DNA of 64,000 nt from Promethearchaeota archaeon (GCA_013375495.1 JABXKC010000001.1:310001-374000), one strand, 5' to 3'. Shown: positions 34,379 through 44,951, counted from the first letter of the stretch. A program made the numbers and translations. The notes: generated from the letters alone by a model not told the origin.

Positions 34379-35155
34379 TTACTCCTGTTTTATTTCGTTT
34401 TTAACGATGTCAACAATAAGAGGGAGGACATCACCTATTTTATCGTGGATAACAACTTCAGCGTTATAGTCCATATCTGTTTCTTGAATATTGATTATCG
34501 CGAGTTTAGCTCCTAATGAAAGTGCTTTTCGAGGGTAGAACGCAACAGGGTACACTAGTAAAGAGCTTCCAAGAACAATTAATAAATCGCAAGCTTCAAT
34601 CATTTTATCTGCTTGGCTTAAAGTTTCAGATCGCAATGGTTCTCCAAAAAAAATTGCGTTTGGTTTCAATAAGCCGTTACAGACTTCGCATGAGGGCGTA
34701 TTTTTACCACCTGTTACTTGATCTATCATAATGGTAATAGGATATACTTTTTCACACCTCATACAAATTGCTTCATAGGCTGTTCCATGTAACTCTACCA
34801 CATTTTTGCTATGCGCCTTCCGATGCAATCCATCAATATTTTGAGTAAGAATACCAGTTAACTTGCCAAGTTTTTGAAGTTTTGTCAATGATTTATGCCC
34901 TTTGTTAGGTTTAGCTTTGAATATGTTCATTCCCATCTCTAACATAAATTCTAGATTCTTTTTTGTGTCAGACACATAGGAATGAATGCTAGCGAACTCA
35001 TTTGGATTCACCTTCTCCCATAAACCTGTTCCTGGGCTTCTAAAGTCTGCAATTCCACTCTCTGTACCCATCCCGGCGCCTGTTAATGCAACGACGTTAT
35101 TTGCATCAAGAATAAGCTGAGCAAAAATTTCTATTTTTGTCTCCAAGTCGTACAT
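34379..35155 (-). CDS. Sir2-family NAD-dependent deacylase
   Basis: This 258-residue sirtuin has the NAD-binding GAGMGTESGIADFRSPGTGLWE, the catalytic His in VELHGTA after TQNIDGLHRKA, two zinc CxxC pairs (CMRC and CEVC) and GSSLLVYPVAFYP. It removes acyl groups from lysines using NAD+, for example on chromatin proteins or metabolic enzymes such as acyl-CoA synthetases, two of which lie next door. Regulation of those enzymes is inference from adjacency. The genes converge. Confidence 0.9.
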   Translation of the reverse strand: MYDLETKIEIFAQLILDANNVVALTGAGMGTESGIADFRSPGTGLWEKVNPNEFASIHSYVSDTKKNLEFMLEMGMNIFKAKPNKGHKSLTKLQKLGKLTGILTQNIDGLHRKAHSKNVVELHGTAYEAICMRCEKVYPITIMIDQVTGGKNTPSCEVCNGLLKPNAIFFGEPLRSETLSQADKMIEACDLLIVLGSSLLVYPVAFYPRKALSLGAKLAIINIQETDMDYNAEVVIHDKIGDVLPLIVDIVKNEIKQE

Positions 35156-35336
35156 TAAATTATACTCTCCAATTTTTCAATGAAATTACCGCTGAAGAAA
35201 GAAAAAATTTTGATATTAATTAACTCTTGTGAAAATGTTATACTTTTTTCTTATTTTTGGAACAAATAATAAATATGATTATTTTTATTTATTGAATATA
35301 ATATATTATTATAATTATCTTAATTATTGAAACGCT

Positions 35337-35888
35337 ATGTCTTCGGTATATCAAAAATCCTACATCTATAAAATTTGCGTTGTTGGAAACGGTGGCGTGG
35401 GTAAGACTTCCATGGTCCTTAGATACTGTGAAAACTCTTTTAAAGAAAGTTATTTAATGACAATAGGTTCAAATTTTAGTACAAAGACAGTTGAATTAGC
35501 TGATCACCCGCAACTACAAGTAAAACTACAATTATGGGATCTGGCGGGACAGAAGCATTTCTCGTTTGTTAGACCACCATTCTATCGCGGAGCGACGGGT
35601 ATCATCTATGTGTATGACCTTACTCGACGTTCCTCCTTTGCTGATATGCTTGAGTGGCGAGACGAAGTTGAAAAAGTAATTGGGCAAAAGCCGAGCCTGT
35701 TAATTGGAAATAAACTAGATCTCGCTCGTGTAGGTCAAAGAGAAGTAGCGGAACAAGATGGAGAGGCCTTAAAAGGAGAAATGCATGCTATGAAATATTA
35801 TGAAACTAGTGCTAAAGAAGGCGATTCAGTAGAAGATGTGTTTAAGGTGTTAACATTAGAAATCCTTAAGACTTCTGGTAAAATTTAA
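35337..35888 (+). CDS. Ras/Rab-like small GTPase
   Basis: This 183-residue GTPase has all five G motifs: P-loop GNGGVGKTS, the switch I Thr in YLMTIGSNF, WDLAGQKHF, GNKLD and ETSAKEG. The DLAGQ form retains the catalytic Gln. It ends ILKTSGKI with no C-terminal cysteine, so it is not lipid-modified in the usual Rab or Ras way. Membrane attachment, if any, would need a partner. Expansion of such GTPases is a hallmark of Asgard archaea. It has its own promoter between sirtuin and proteasome genes. Confidence 0.92.
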   Translation: MSSVYQKSYIYKICVVGNGGVGKTSMVLRYCENSFKESYLMTIGSNFSTKTVELADHPQLQVKLQLWDLAGQKHFSFVRPPFYRGATGIIYVYDLTRRSSFADMLEWRDEVEKVIGQKPSLLIGNKLDLARVGQREVAEQDGEALKGEMHAMKYYETSAKEGDSVEDVFKVLTLEILKTSGKI

Positions 35889-35968
35889 TTTTTAACATAT
35901 AAACATTAAATTCAAATTTGTTATTTAATTTTAAAATAACAAATATCAAATAATTTTAAGTTATAATT

Positions 35969-36691
35969 ATGTTTGGTGGCGGACAAGTTAAGTACGACCG
36001 GGCATTAACTGTTTTTAGTCCCGAAGGAAGATTATTCCAAGTAGAATACGCTTTAGAAGCTGTAAGGCGCGGTACTTTAGCAGTAGCCGTAAAAACAAAA
36101 GATTGCGTTTGTTTAGCAGCTCAAATTAAAATTCCCTCGAATTTAATTGACGCGGACTCAATAGATAAGTTATTTCAAGTTGACGAGCATATTGGAGTAG
36201 CTATTTCAGGATTACACGCTGATTCAAGAACTTTAATTAATTACGCTCGCGTTCAAGCACAATCCTTTCGTTTAACGTACGACGAGCCTGTTAGATTAAA
36301 CATGTTGGTAAAAACTTTGGCTGATATAAAACAGCAATATACCCAGTTCGGAGGCATAAGACCGTTCGGGTGTGCCCTGTTCTTTATTGCCATTGATCCC
36401 GCAGGAACTCAAATTTATACTACATCTCCAAGCGGGATTTATAGAGCTTTTAAAGCTTACGCGTTAGGGAGTGGAGAAGCAACAGCAAGAGATTACTTGA
36501 AAGAACATTACAAAGAAGGTTTTACTTTCGATGAGACCGTCAAATTGACCCTAAATGCTCTTAAAGAATCTATAAATGAAGAACCCACAAAAGAAAATAC
36601 GCGTTTTGCTTATATAAAATCCGAAGATAAAAAATTTCACATGTGCTCGAAGGACGAAATAGAGCAATTTTTAACTTCAATTAAAGAGTAA
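35969..36691 (+). CDS. psmA: Proteasome subunit alpha
   Basis: This 240-residue 20S alpha subunit has the N-terminal gate segment YDRALTVFSPEGRLFQVEYALEAV, the alpha signature, followed by GTLAVAVKTKDCVCLAAQ and the alpha-type helix region. There is no N-terminal threonine, so it forms the outer, non-catalytic ring that binds the AAA+ unfoldase. It follows the GTPase gene by 80 bases. Co-transcription is possible but a TATA-like stretch also lies in the gap. Confidence 0.94.
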   Translation: MFGGGQVKYDRALTVFSPEGRLFQVEYALEAVRRGTLAVAVKTKDCVCLAAQIKIPSNLIDADSIDKLFQVDEHIGVAISGLHADSRTLINYARVQAQSFRLTYDEPVRLNMLVKTLADIKQQYTQFGGIRPFGCALFFIAIDPAGTQIYTTSPSGIYRAFKAYALGSGEATARDYLKEHYKEGFTFDETVKLTLNALKESINEEPTKENTRFAYIKSEDKKFHMCSKDEIEQFLTSIKE

Positions 36692-36758
36692 GTAATCTAC
36701 CTTCTTTTTTTATGAATTGATATTTATTACTTTTTAAAAGAAATAATAAAAAAAAAAT

Positions 36759-39700
36759 TTAGTTATTATATACATATATCAGGTTTTCTGGAGAAGTGAA
36801 AATAATCGCATCATCTACAATTAATGTCCATGTATAGAAAATGAATATGCCTCCTATTGTTGTATTCACGAATCCATTTAATACTAATCCTTCACCAAAA
36901 TATAGAGTGGTATTGACTACTGTGAAGTTTGTAACCGTATTAGGACCATCTACATAAGTAGAATTTTCAATTGGATACAAATCATCTGGTAAAATTAAGT
37001 CGTAAGTTAAGTTAAGATTAGTAGTGATCTCAGTAGTGGTGTAAATCGATAGGTTGACTTTAACTTGCAATTCGGGAGCGGAAAAATTAGTATCGAAATT
37101 CTGCAGGTTTATTATGAAGTTTGCTGGATCATTCGGGTAAGTCATTGTGGATTCCATGTCGAAATTATACGATAACGATATATTAGAAGGAGCTTCGCCA
37201 CCTGTTAAATTCAAATTAATGTAACCTTCTTGCGCATTTTCACCGTATCCTACTTCTCTACTAAAAGCTTCTACGAATCCTGCTAGTTTTAATTGTTGAA
37301 GACTACCTGCTGTACTGTAGGTCGGAATATAATAATAGATTGATCCCCCAATTGGATATAGTAAGGTGTTCCCATTTCTAGCACCCGAAATTAATGAAAT
37401 TTCTTGAGTTGCTTCAGATCCATAAGTTTCTCTAGCAGTTTTCGGACCTATTAGATTTTCACCAGAATCTCGGGTATAATAGAAAATTGCTTCACCAAAA
37501 TGATCGCCATGCCTAACAACGTACATCCCTGCTAGTAAAGTTGCTGTTAATCCCTTGTATTCTACTAAATCTAAACCAACATATTCAATTCCCTCTCCTA
37601 AATCAGATTCTATGTAGAATAAATCGCCGTCTTCTGGTCTTTCGTGGAAATCATCTGCTCGCCTCCAAGAAACTGAATTTTCAACATGATATATGTAATT
37701 TGCTTGTAGTTGTAATTCAAACAAATCTTCAGGATATCTCAATTGTTCTTTAAGCCATACTGGCATATTATCCTCTGGAAAATATTTGTCCAAGTAAATT
37801 TCCCAGAGTGGAAGAGTTGGATCGTTCGATGTTTTTAAAGTGGGATTTCTATAAAAAGTCATCTCTCCACTTATAACATCCACTAAGCTAACGCCTAAGA
37901 ATCTTAATATTGGAAATTGAGCATAAGCGCCAACATTAATGTAAGTGTAAACCGAAACAGCGTAATACATTTTACCTTGAGCAAAATCAAACACCAAATA
38001 TGGATCATTATCAATTTTTAATTGAGGAAGAAGTATATTCTCCACTCTAGATCTTAAATTTCTATTAATAAGGTATTTGTGTTCATTTTGAAATGCGTAT
38101 GCGAACAATCCAATATTTAATGTTTTCCAAAAGCCTTCAATGCCAGTTAGGGTCCCATCTGGTTCTCCTTCGTATCGAAATTCGTTATTGGGAATTCCTA
38201 ATGCCCATTCTGTACCAAGTAAAATGTCAGAATCGTATGCTCCTAATGATCCTTCTTCGTAATAACCCAATGTTGTTTCAAGATATCTTTGACTTTCACT
38301 TTCCCCAAAAAATATCGGATAATTTTCGGGTATATTAAAAGCTGTTGTCACATTTACAAGATCTCCGGTAAAAGTGTCCATTGCTAGAAATCCTTCAACA
38401 TGATCGTATAATTCTGTATTTGTCTGAACTGCATCTCCAGTAATTTCTGAGAATCTAACTGTTTTAGGAGCTACCCAATATTCCTTATTGTTTATGTATA
38501 CTATATCCGAATCTGCTAAACCTTCAAAAGTAGAACCTATTGAAGCTGCTAAATATTGAACTGCAAAATTCTGATCAAATTGTCTGACTTGAGAGACCAT
38601 TAAGGCATCAGAAGTTATAGATGACTCTGTAAAGTTATCAATTGGTCGTTCTTCAAACATGTCTAAACCAGCACATGCCCTAGTCCATTCAATTTCCCTT
38701 TTGTATTTTTTGTTCCATTGTTGCTCTGTCCACACTGCGGTGTTATTAAGGTTCAATAAAGGCCCAATACTTACTAGTAGTGGTGTTATTGTAAAAATAA
38801 TACTGATTACAATAACATAAATGATTTTTTTCTGCTTAGATCTTGAAAATATGTAATTTTTAGAATCTTTTTTGTACTGTGCTTTCCCGAAAATAAAAAT
38901 AGCGATTCCTAAAGATGTAAATGAGAAAAACCCGAAAATTAGAGCTAAAATTTGAATAATGTTTACTCCATCTAAAGAAAGTGTAGGGAGGAAGCAGAAC
39001 ACTAAACCGCAAATAAGACCTACTATAACTAGGGCATTTCCTATTACAATGTAATCGTTTCTACGCAAATAAACATTCTTTACAATATTTAAAACTAACC
39101 GTAGAGTAATAACGCCGAAAACAAAAACCACTATTGGAACGATTAGATTTGAGTAAAGAAAAATAGTTACAAAATCCGTATTGCTCGAGTTGAAGATTAC
39201 ATCAAATGCATCAAATAAAATGGTAGGTGATAATTCAATCTGTCCATTTTCAATTAAATAAATTGCCCAAGAAAAACCGTTATTATTAGCGTCAAGAAGT
39301 AAACCTAAGAAGTAAAACAACACAAATCCAATTGTCCACCAAAAAATTAATGCTTTTAAATGTGATGGTTTTCCAAATCTTAATTTTGTCCCAATAATCG
39401 TTAATAAATTCCTCTCTGGAAGAATACTCATTATTATACTTCCAATTAAGGCTCCTATTAAAGCAGTTTTGTTAAATAAGAATTTAGTAGACCAAAAATT
39501 TAAGAAGTAAAAATCAAAATAATCTAGCCCACCGGCTTTATTAGCGTACAATTGAGATTGGAGATTAATGTTACCAAACCAAGCCGGCCACAACCAAAAA
39601 ATCGCTAATGCTATGACGATAGCAACAGCAATAACAACGATTAAGAGATATTTTTTTTTAAAGCTTACTTTTTTTAAAAGGCTATATTTGAATCGACCTT

Positions 39701-39779
39701 CATTCTCTTGATTTAATCTTTGACAATCTTCACAATAATAGTTAAATTTTTTATGTTTTTCACAAGATTTTTTTGCCAT
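36759..39779 (-). CDS. UPF0182-family membrane protein with zinc-finger-like N-terminus
   Basis: This 1,006-residue protein has about seven membrane helices within residues 45-340 and then a long extracytoplasmic domain with UPF0182 landmarks: WTRACAGLDMFEERP, YWVAPKTVRF, YPIFFGES, RVENILLPQLKIDNDPYLVFD and LRYPEDLFELQ. The family is widespread in bacteria and archaea, and its function is not established. The first 20 residues, CEKHKKFNYYCEDC, look like half of a B-box-type zinc finger on the cytosolic side, which is unusual. A second-half beta-rich region (residues 850-1000) may be adhesive. Confidence 0.82.
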   Translation of the reverse strand: MAKKSCEKHKKFNYYCEDCQRLNQENEGRFKYSLLKKVSFKKKYLLIVVIAVAIVIALAIFWLWPAWFGNINLQSQLYANKAGGLDYFDFYFLNFWSTKFLFNKTALIGALIGSIIMSILPERNLLTIIGTKLRFGKPSHLKALIFWWTIGFVLFYFLGLLLDANNNGFSWAIYLIENGQIELSPTILFDAFDVIFNSSNTDFVTIFLYSNLIVPIVVFVFGVITLRLVLNIVKNVYLRRNDYIVIGNALVIVGLICGLVFCFLPTLSLDGVNIIQILALIFGFFSFTSLGIAIFIFGKAQYKKDSKNYIFSRSKQKKIIYVIVISIIFTITPLLVSIGPLLNLNNTAVWTEQQWNKKYKREIEWTRACAGLDMFEERPIDNFTESSITSDALMVSQVRQFDQNFAVQYLAASIGSTFEGLADSDIVYINNKEYWVAPKTVRFSEITGDAVQTNTELYDHVEGFLAMDTFTGDLVNVTTAFNIPENYPIFFGESESQRYLETTLGYYEEGSLGAYDSDILLGTEWALGIPNNEFRYEGEPDGTLTGIEGFWKTLNIGLFAYAFQNEHKYLINRNLRSRVENILLPQLKIDNDPYLVFDFAQGKMYYAVSVYTYINVGAYAQFPILRFLGVSLVDVISGEMTFYRNPTLKTSNDPTLPLWEIYLDKYFPEDNMPVWLKEQLRYPEDLFELQLQANYIYHVENSVSWRRADDFHERPEDGDLFYIESDLGEGIEYVGLDLVEYKGLTATLLAGMYVVRHGDHFGEAIFYYTRDSGENLIGPKTARETYGSEATQEISLISGARNGNTLLYPIGGSIYYYIPTYSTAGSLQQLKLAGFVEAFSREVGYGENAQEGYINLNLTGGEAPSNISLSYNFDMESTMTYPNDPANFIINLQNFDTNFSAPELQVKVNLSIYTTTEITTNLNLTYDLILPDDLYPIENSTYVDGPNTVTNFTVVNTTLYFGEGLVLNGFVNTTIGGIFIFYTWTLIVDDAIIFTSPENLIYVYNN

Positions 39780-39914
39780 ATAATAAAATCATCAGTTTTC
39801 TTTTTTTACTTAAGATTAAAAAGATAAATTTTTTTTTAGATAATATAATGCTTTAATATAAAAGATAATCACTAATATAAAGGATTTTCTTTTTAGAAAT
39901 AAAGGTGCTCACTA

Positions 39915-40310
39915 ATGGTAAATAAGAAAAAAATTCGGGAGGAATTTGATAGAATCTTTGAAAGCGGTAATGAAAATGCAATTAAAATGATGTTGGAGAA
40001 GTTTCCTTGGTTACTTGATGAAGTTTCAAACAAGATGGAGGGTGCGATGGGGGAACAACAGCAAATAATCGCAGCTTTAGGCGTGATGGAAGATGAACTT
40101 GGAGGTCCTGTACCTTTAGATGAAATAGTATTTAGCTTACGGATCGATTTTAATATTAGGAAAACGGAAGACGAAGTACATAATATTCTAAGGAGCACTG
40201 AAGAACTGAAATTAGCTAAGAAAGATTCAAACGGTTGGACTTTAACTGTTGAAGGAGAAAAAGTCTGTGACAATTATTTAAATAAAACTCTGGGAGAGAT
40301 TGAACTTTAA
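39915..40310 (+). CDS. Winged-helix-like hypothetical protein, 131 aa
   Basis: The N-terminal half is helical (FDRIFESGNENAIKMMLEKF). The C-terminal half looks like a winged helix: PLDEIVFSLRIDFNIRKTEDEVHNIL, then WTLTVEGEKVCDNYL. AAGGTG lies eight bases before the ATG. It may bind DNA or protein partners. The helical-repeat giant follows 147 bases downstream on the same strand. I recognise no named family. Confidence 0.65.
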   Translation: MVNKKKIREEFDRIFESGNENAIKMMLEKFPWLLDEVSNKMEGAMGEQQQIIAALGVMEDELGGPVPLDEIVFSLRIDFNIRKTEDEVHNILRSTEELKLAKKDSNGWTLTVEGEKVCDNYLNKTLGEIEL

Positions 40311-40457
40311 TTAGAATTTTTCCTGTTGAGTTAGAAAATATTGGTAATAGCTTATTTCTAAAACGAAAATAAATATTACAATTCATTTACAATAATTATA
40401 TTCCAAAATTCAGTTTTTTAATATAAAATATTAAATTACATCCAATTTGATGAAAAA

Positions 40458-43400
40458 ATGAACGAACGGGATATTGAAAAGAAAGATAATAAGGAAATTG
40501 ACGAATCTAAATCAGATCCAACAAAAGAAGCTTTTTTTTCTGATATGGGAAATATTGAAGAAGAGATAACTTCTGAAGCAATTGAACTAGTACAACATGC
40601 ATTATCATTAGTAGAAACGCAATTTTATGACGATAGTATTGAAATTTTACGGCAAGTGATTGGATTATATGCACAAATTAATAAGTCAGCAGAAATTGAC
40701 GCTTTAAATAGTAAGATTTCTGAAATATATTTATTAAAAGAGAAAGTTTTTAGAGATCGCGAATTAGAAACAGATAGTGAAATTGAGAGTGCTCAGGAAG
40801 ATGGTTTATTTGCCCAGAATGAGGAAGAATCTTATAAGGAAGCAGATTTGCTTATTGTGAAGGCAATAGAGCTTGTAAATGGCAAACAATTTAATGAAGC
40901 TCTTGATATGTATGATGAAGCGATAAAAATTTTAAAACCCTTAAGGAAAAGCTCTGAGATAGAGAAAATAAACGAGTTAATTGAAGATTGCTACAATCGA
41001 AAAGCTGATTTTTTACGAAAACAAAGGAGTCTAACTACTGAGGAAACGATAGCAACTCAACAAGAATCCGAGGGTGAGATGTCAAAATTGGAAAAAAAAG
41101 CTCAAAAAATTCGAGCTTATGAAGAAGCTAAGAGGAAAGTAAATGAGATATCTAATCAAGCTTATGAATTAATAGGAAGAGCAACAGAATTAAAAAATTT
41201 ACGTCAATATGATGAATCATTAAAATTATTTGAAGAAAGCGTTTCCTTATTTGCGGAAATCAATTGGACTAATGAAGTAAAGAAGATTCAAAGTATGATC
41301 GAACAGATGGAGGGAGAAAAAGAAAGATTTCAATTTGAATTACAACAAATCAAGGAGAGAGAACAACAAGAAATTCAAAAAAAGAAACAACAGGAAACCC
41401 GATTAATAGAAAAAGCAACTATAGAAGAACAAGTAAAACAGCAAACTCAAGCTGAAGCATTAAGAAAACAAGCTGAGAAAAAGCAAGATGAGATAGATTT
41501 TCAAAATAAAATTTCTGAAATGGTTAATCACGCTGAGAAGTTAGCAAGAGAATACGATATAAACATGAAAAAGGGGATAAAGAAAGGAAAACTAGTAGCT
41601 GAATGCGTCTACCCTACGGTAATAAAGATGTATGAACAAGTAAAACAGAATGTAAATGAAAAAGGATGGAAAGACCAAGTAGCTATCTATGATAATCAAA
41701 TTAGGCATTACCTTGCTCTATTAGAAAAAGACAAGAAATTACGGGAAATCGAGAGTCAAAAACTTCAAAAGCAAAAAGAGTATGATGAATCTCTAAAAAT
41801 TAAAGAAGAAACACATATTACCGATGAAAGAAAAGAACAGATAACACAACTTCAAGAACAAAGAAACAAAGAAAGTGAGAATAAAAAATTTAAAGAAACT
41901 ATTGAGAATTCCGTGAAAAGAGCGGAGCAAATGGCACGAGAGTACGAATCTACTTTTAGAAAAGCTGCTAAGTCAGGAAATTTGAATTTTGAATCCCAAT
42001 ATCCTGAAATTATAAAAACTTTTACTGAAATAAGAGATAAGGTATTAGAAAAAGGATTGAACGAGGATGCAGTTATATATTCAAGCCATATCCAGAAATA
42101 CGCTGAATTATTCGATAAAGAGAAGAGAATTAGAGAAATTGAAACTAAAAAAGATGAAGAAAAAAGAGTCTACGAAGATTTCCAGAAGGTTCAAAGAGAG
42201 GGTATTGATCCAGAAAAAATAAAACAGTTTGAAGCTCAAAGAAAAAAAGAATACGATGAGAAAAAATTTCAAGAAGAAATTGATTTTTTCGTAGATAAAG
42301 CTGAGAAAATGGTAAGGGATTATGATGTGGCGCTTAAAAAGGCGCTAAAGGAAGGCAAACTTATAGTAGAATCACCTTATCTTGAAGTAATCGAAATATA
42401 CACAAACTTAAGAAAAAAAATATTAGAAAAAGGTTGGACTGAGCTAGGACTTATCTACACTAACCAAGTTAAGTTTTACCAAGAAAAGCTAGAAAAAGAT
42501 AAAAAATTGAGAGAGATTGAGCATAAAAAAACACTTAAACAGGATGAATTTGAGAAAGCACAAAAATCGTTGAAAATGGAGGAACCTGTAGGTGTTGATA
42601 TCGATAAACTCAAAAAATCCGAAGAGCTTAATGAGCATGAAAAAGATGAAGAACAATTTGAACGAGAGATCGATGTAATTGTAGATAATGTTGAAAAAAT
42701 GGCTCGTGAATATGAATTGGCTATCAAAAGAAGGCAGTTTGAAAAGGAATGCCCTTATTTGGAAATTGCTGAAAGTTATAAGAAAATAAGAGAAAAAGTA
42801 TATGTTCAAGGATGGAAAGATGAGTCTGAAATATATGGTAACCAAATAAAGCTATATCAAGAAAAATATGAAAAAGATAAGCGATTACGTGAATTAGAAG
42901 CTGAAAAAATAAAAAAGCAGAGGGAATTTGAAGAATCTTTAAAAACAACAAAAAAAGCGAAACCACTTAGATATCAAGAATTAGAATCTCTTAGTAGTCA
43001 AGATAGAGAAACTGAGGACATGACCAAGCAAGCCATGAATTTGATAGGAGAAGCTGAAAATGCTGTTCGAAGTTATGAATTAAGCTTAAAAAAAGATATC
43101 TTGATAAATACAAGCCCATACGAGCAAGCAATTACGAAATATGAAAAGGCACGTAAAATATTCCAGAAGATCGGATGGAAAGAAGAAGCGCGCAGATTAA
43201 TAGGGACAATAAAATTTTATAAGGACAAAAAAATAAAAGATGATAGCCTCCGAGCGCTTGAACAACAAAAATTAGAGGCCTCTAAACAAAAGATTAAGAT
43301 AGACCATAAAAAAGAAGTTTTTGTTCACGAAAAAAGAATAATTGATTTTGAAAAGTTAAAAGAAGCAAAATCTAATGAATCTGAAGCAATTTTAAATAAC

Positions 43401-44951
43401 ATAAATCGTGCCGAAAGATTAGCTCACGAGTATGAACTAAAAAAGAAAGAAGGAATTCTAAATATCGAGTCTCCATTCGAAGAAATACTTAATATTTACA
43501 AAACTGCAAAAATAGAACTCGAGCGTATCGGTTGGATTGAACAAGCAAATCAATTAGAAAATTCTTTAAATTATTATCAAGAGAGGTCTATCGCTGACAA
43601 CAGATTAAGAACTTTAGAGAAACAGAAAAACGCAAATCAAGAAGCACAAATAAAGAAACAAAAAATTGAGGCTAAACTAGCAAAGGATGCAGAAGAAGAG
43701 TTATTAAAATTGAAAAACCAAGCTCTTGAAGTCAGAAGAAGAAGTGCTATGGAATACGAATCTAAAAAAGAACAAGCATTTAATTTCATGGATCTTGCTA
43801 AAAAAGAGTTAAAACAAAATAATTTTGAAACCGCTGTGAGTTATTACAAGGAAAGCGAGAAAATATTTGCTGAGATAAAATGGCCTGAAGGAATTAAGAT
43901 GATAAAAGAATCGATAAATGTTATCAAATTAAAAAAGGAAAGAATCGAGCGCGAAGCAAAATTAGTTGAAGAAAGAAAGAGAGAAAAGCTAAAACTTGAG
44001 GCTCAAATTCAGGAAAAAATTAGTAAAGCTAAAGATTTACAAGATTTGCAGCAAGAACAAAGAAGAAAAGAATTACTAGCAATTCACGAGGAAAAAGAAA
44101 GAGAGAGGGAAATTTCAGAAAATGCTTATCGTTTCTTGGAAGAGGGGACAAAACTAAAAGATAAAAAGAAATTCGAAGAAGCTTATGACAAATACATATT
44201 GGGACGAGATATGTTCAAAAAAATTGAATGGGAGCATGAAGTCAGCCGGATTAATAACGATCTTTTAATTATCCTCAAAAAAGAAATGAAACAAACAGAT
44301 AAGCTAAAAGCATACCAGCAGAAGAAGGTAGAAGAGAAAAGAGAGCTTGAAGAGTTGTTAAAAGATGCAGATGAAAAACAAAAAGAATTTGATAAAACGA
44401 GGAAGGAAGAAAAACGTAAGCACCGAGAAAAACTAATTCAAAAAGAACTTGATGACGCTAACGCCATAATTAAGATGTTAAAATACAATGAAGCAGTATT
44501 TGCTTTAAGAAAAATAAGCAAAAAAATAGAGAACACCAATCTTGATAAGCTAAAAAAAGAGATAAATAATCAGATTAAGGTTTTAGAGAACGCAAGTCAA
44601 GTTCCTATCATTACCAATTTTGATCTCGATAGAGACGAGAATTTTGATAGATTTAAGCTAGCATATCAGGCGTTAGATAAAGCTCAGATTTCCCTATCAA
44701 CCAATTCTTTTATGAGAGCAATCACAGAATTGAATGAAGCTTTATTTAATTTAAATGAGACTAAAATTGGAATTAGATTTATCTCAGCCGTAGAAGATAA
44801 GATAAATACTTATAAAAAAGAATTAGACATTAGAGAGACTCCAGAAGAGAAAATGGAAGCTCCAAAAATCGAAACGGACGATATTAGAGAAAAAATAGCC
44901 GCTAGACGCGCTGAAAGACGAAGAAGAATAAAAGAAGTATTGGATTCTTAG
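40458..44951 (+). CDS. Giant helical-repeat / coiled-coil protein, 1,497 aa
   Basis: This protein is almost entirely helical and charged. Residues 1-300 hold three TPR/MIT-like hairpins (AIELVQHALSLVETQFYDDSIEIL; ELVNGKQFNEALDMYDEAIKIL; ELKNLRQYDESLKLFEESVSLF). Then six larger units begin near residues 356, 487, 613, 742, 863 and 983. Each follows AExxAREYE...YP.I...Y...R..V.EKGW.DEA.IY..QI..Y.EK..KDKxLREIE and a coiled-coil linker. Two more W-type hairpins follow near residues 1115 and 1235. There is no membrane segment or ATPase. It probably acts as a cytoplasmic scaffold. Likeness to MIT domains suggests ESCRT or cytoskeleton links, but this is inference. Confidence 0.82.
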   Translation: MNERDIEKKDNKEIDESKSDPTKEAFFSDMGNIEEEITSEAIELVQHALSLVETQFYDDSIEILRQVIGLYAQINKSAEIDALNSKISEIYLLKEKVFRDRELETDSEIESAQEDGLFAQNEEESYKEADLLIVKAIELVNGKQFNEALDMYDEAIKILKPLRKSSEIEKINELIEDCYNRKADFLRKQRSLTTEETIATQQESEGEMSKLEKKAQKIRAYEEAKRKVNEISNQAYELIGRATELKNLRQYDESLKLFEESVSLFAEINWTNEVKKIQSMIEQMEGEKERFQFELQQIKEREQQEIQKKKQQETRLIEKATIEEQVKQQTQAEALRKQAEKKQDEIDFQNKISEMVNHAEKLAREYDINMKKGIKKGKLVAECVYPTVIKMYEQVKQNVNEKGWKDQVAIYDNQIRHYLALLEKDKKLREIESQKLQKQKEYDESLKIKEETHITDERKEQITQLQEQRNKESENKKFKETIENSVKRAEQMAREYESTFRKAAKSGNLNFESQYPEIIKTFTEIRDKVLEKGLNEDAVIYSSHIQKYAELFDKEKRIREIETKKDEEKRVYEDFQKVQREGIDPEKIKQFEAQRKKEYDEKKFQEEIDFFVDKAEKMVRDYDVALKKALKEGKLIVESPYLEVIEIYTNLRKKILEKGWTELGLIYTNQVKFYQEKLEKDKKLREIEHKKTLKQDEFEKAQKSLKMEEPVGVDIDKLKKSEELNEHEKDEEQFEREIDVIVDNVEKMAREYELAIKRRQFEKECPYLEIAESYKKIREKVYVQGWKDESEIYGNQIKLYQEKYEKDKRLRELEAEKIKKQREFEESLKTTKKAKPLRYQELESLSSQDRETEDMTKQAMNLIGEAENAVRSYELSLKKDILINTSPYEQAITKYEKARKIFQKIGWKEEARRLIGTIKFYKDKKIKDDSLRALEQQKLEASKQKIKIDHKKEVFVHEKRIIDFEKLKEAKSNESEAILNNINRAERLAHEYELKKKEGILNIESPFEEILNIYKTAKIELERIGWIEQANQLENSLNYYQERSIADNRLRTLEKQKNANQEAQIKKQKIEAKLAKDAEEELLKLKNQALEVRRRSAMEYESKKEQAFNFMDLAKKELKQNNFETAVSYYKESEKIFAEIKWPEGIKMIKESINVIKLKKERIEREAKLVEERKREKLKLEAQIQEKISKAKDLQDLQQEQRRKELLAIHEEKEREREISENAYRFLEEGTKLKDKKKFEEAYDKYILGRDMFKKIEWEHEVSRINNDLLIILKKEMKQTDKLKAYQQKKVEEKRELEELLKDADEKQKEFDKTRKEEKRKHREKLIQKELDDANAIIKMLKYNEAVFALRKISKKIENTNLDKLKKEINNQIKVLENASQVPIITNFDLDRDENFDRFKLAYQALDKAQISLSTNSFMRAITELNEALFNLNETKIGIRFISAVEDKINTYKKELDIRETPEEKMEAPKIETDDIREKIAARRAERRRRIKEVLDS

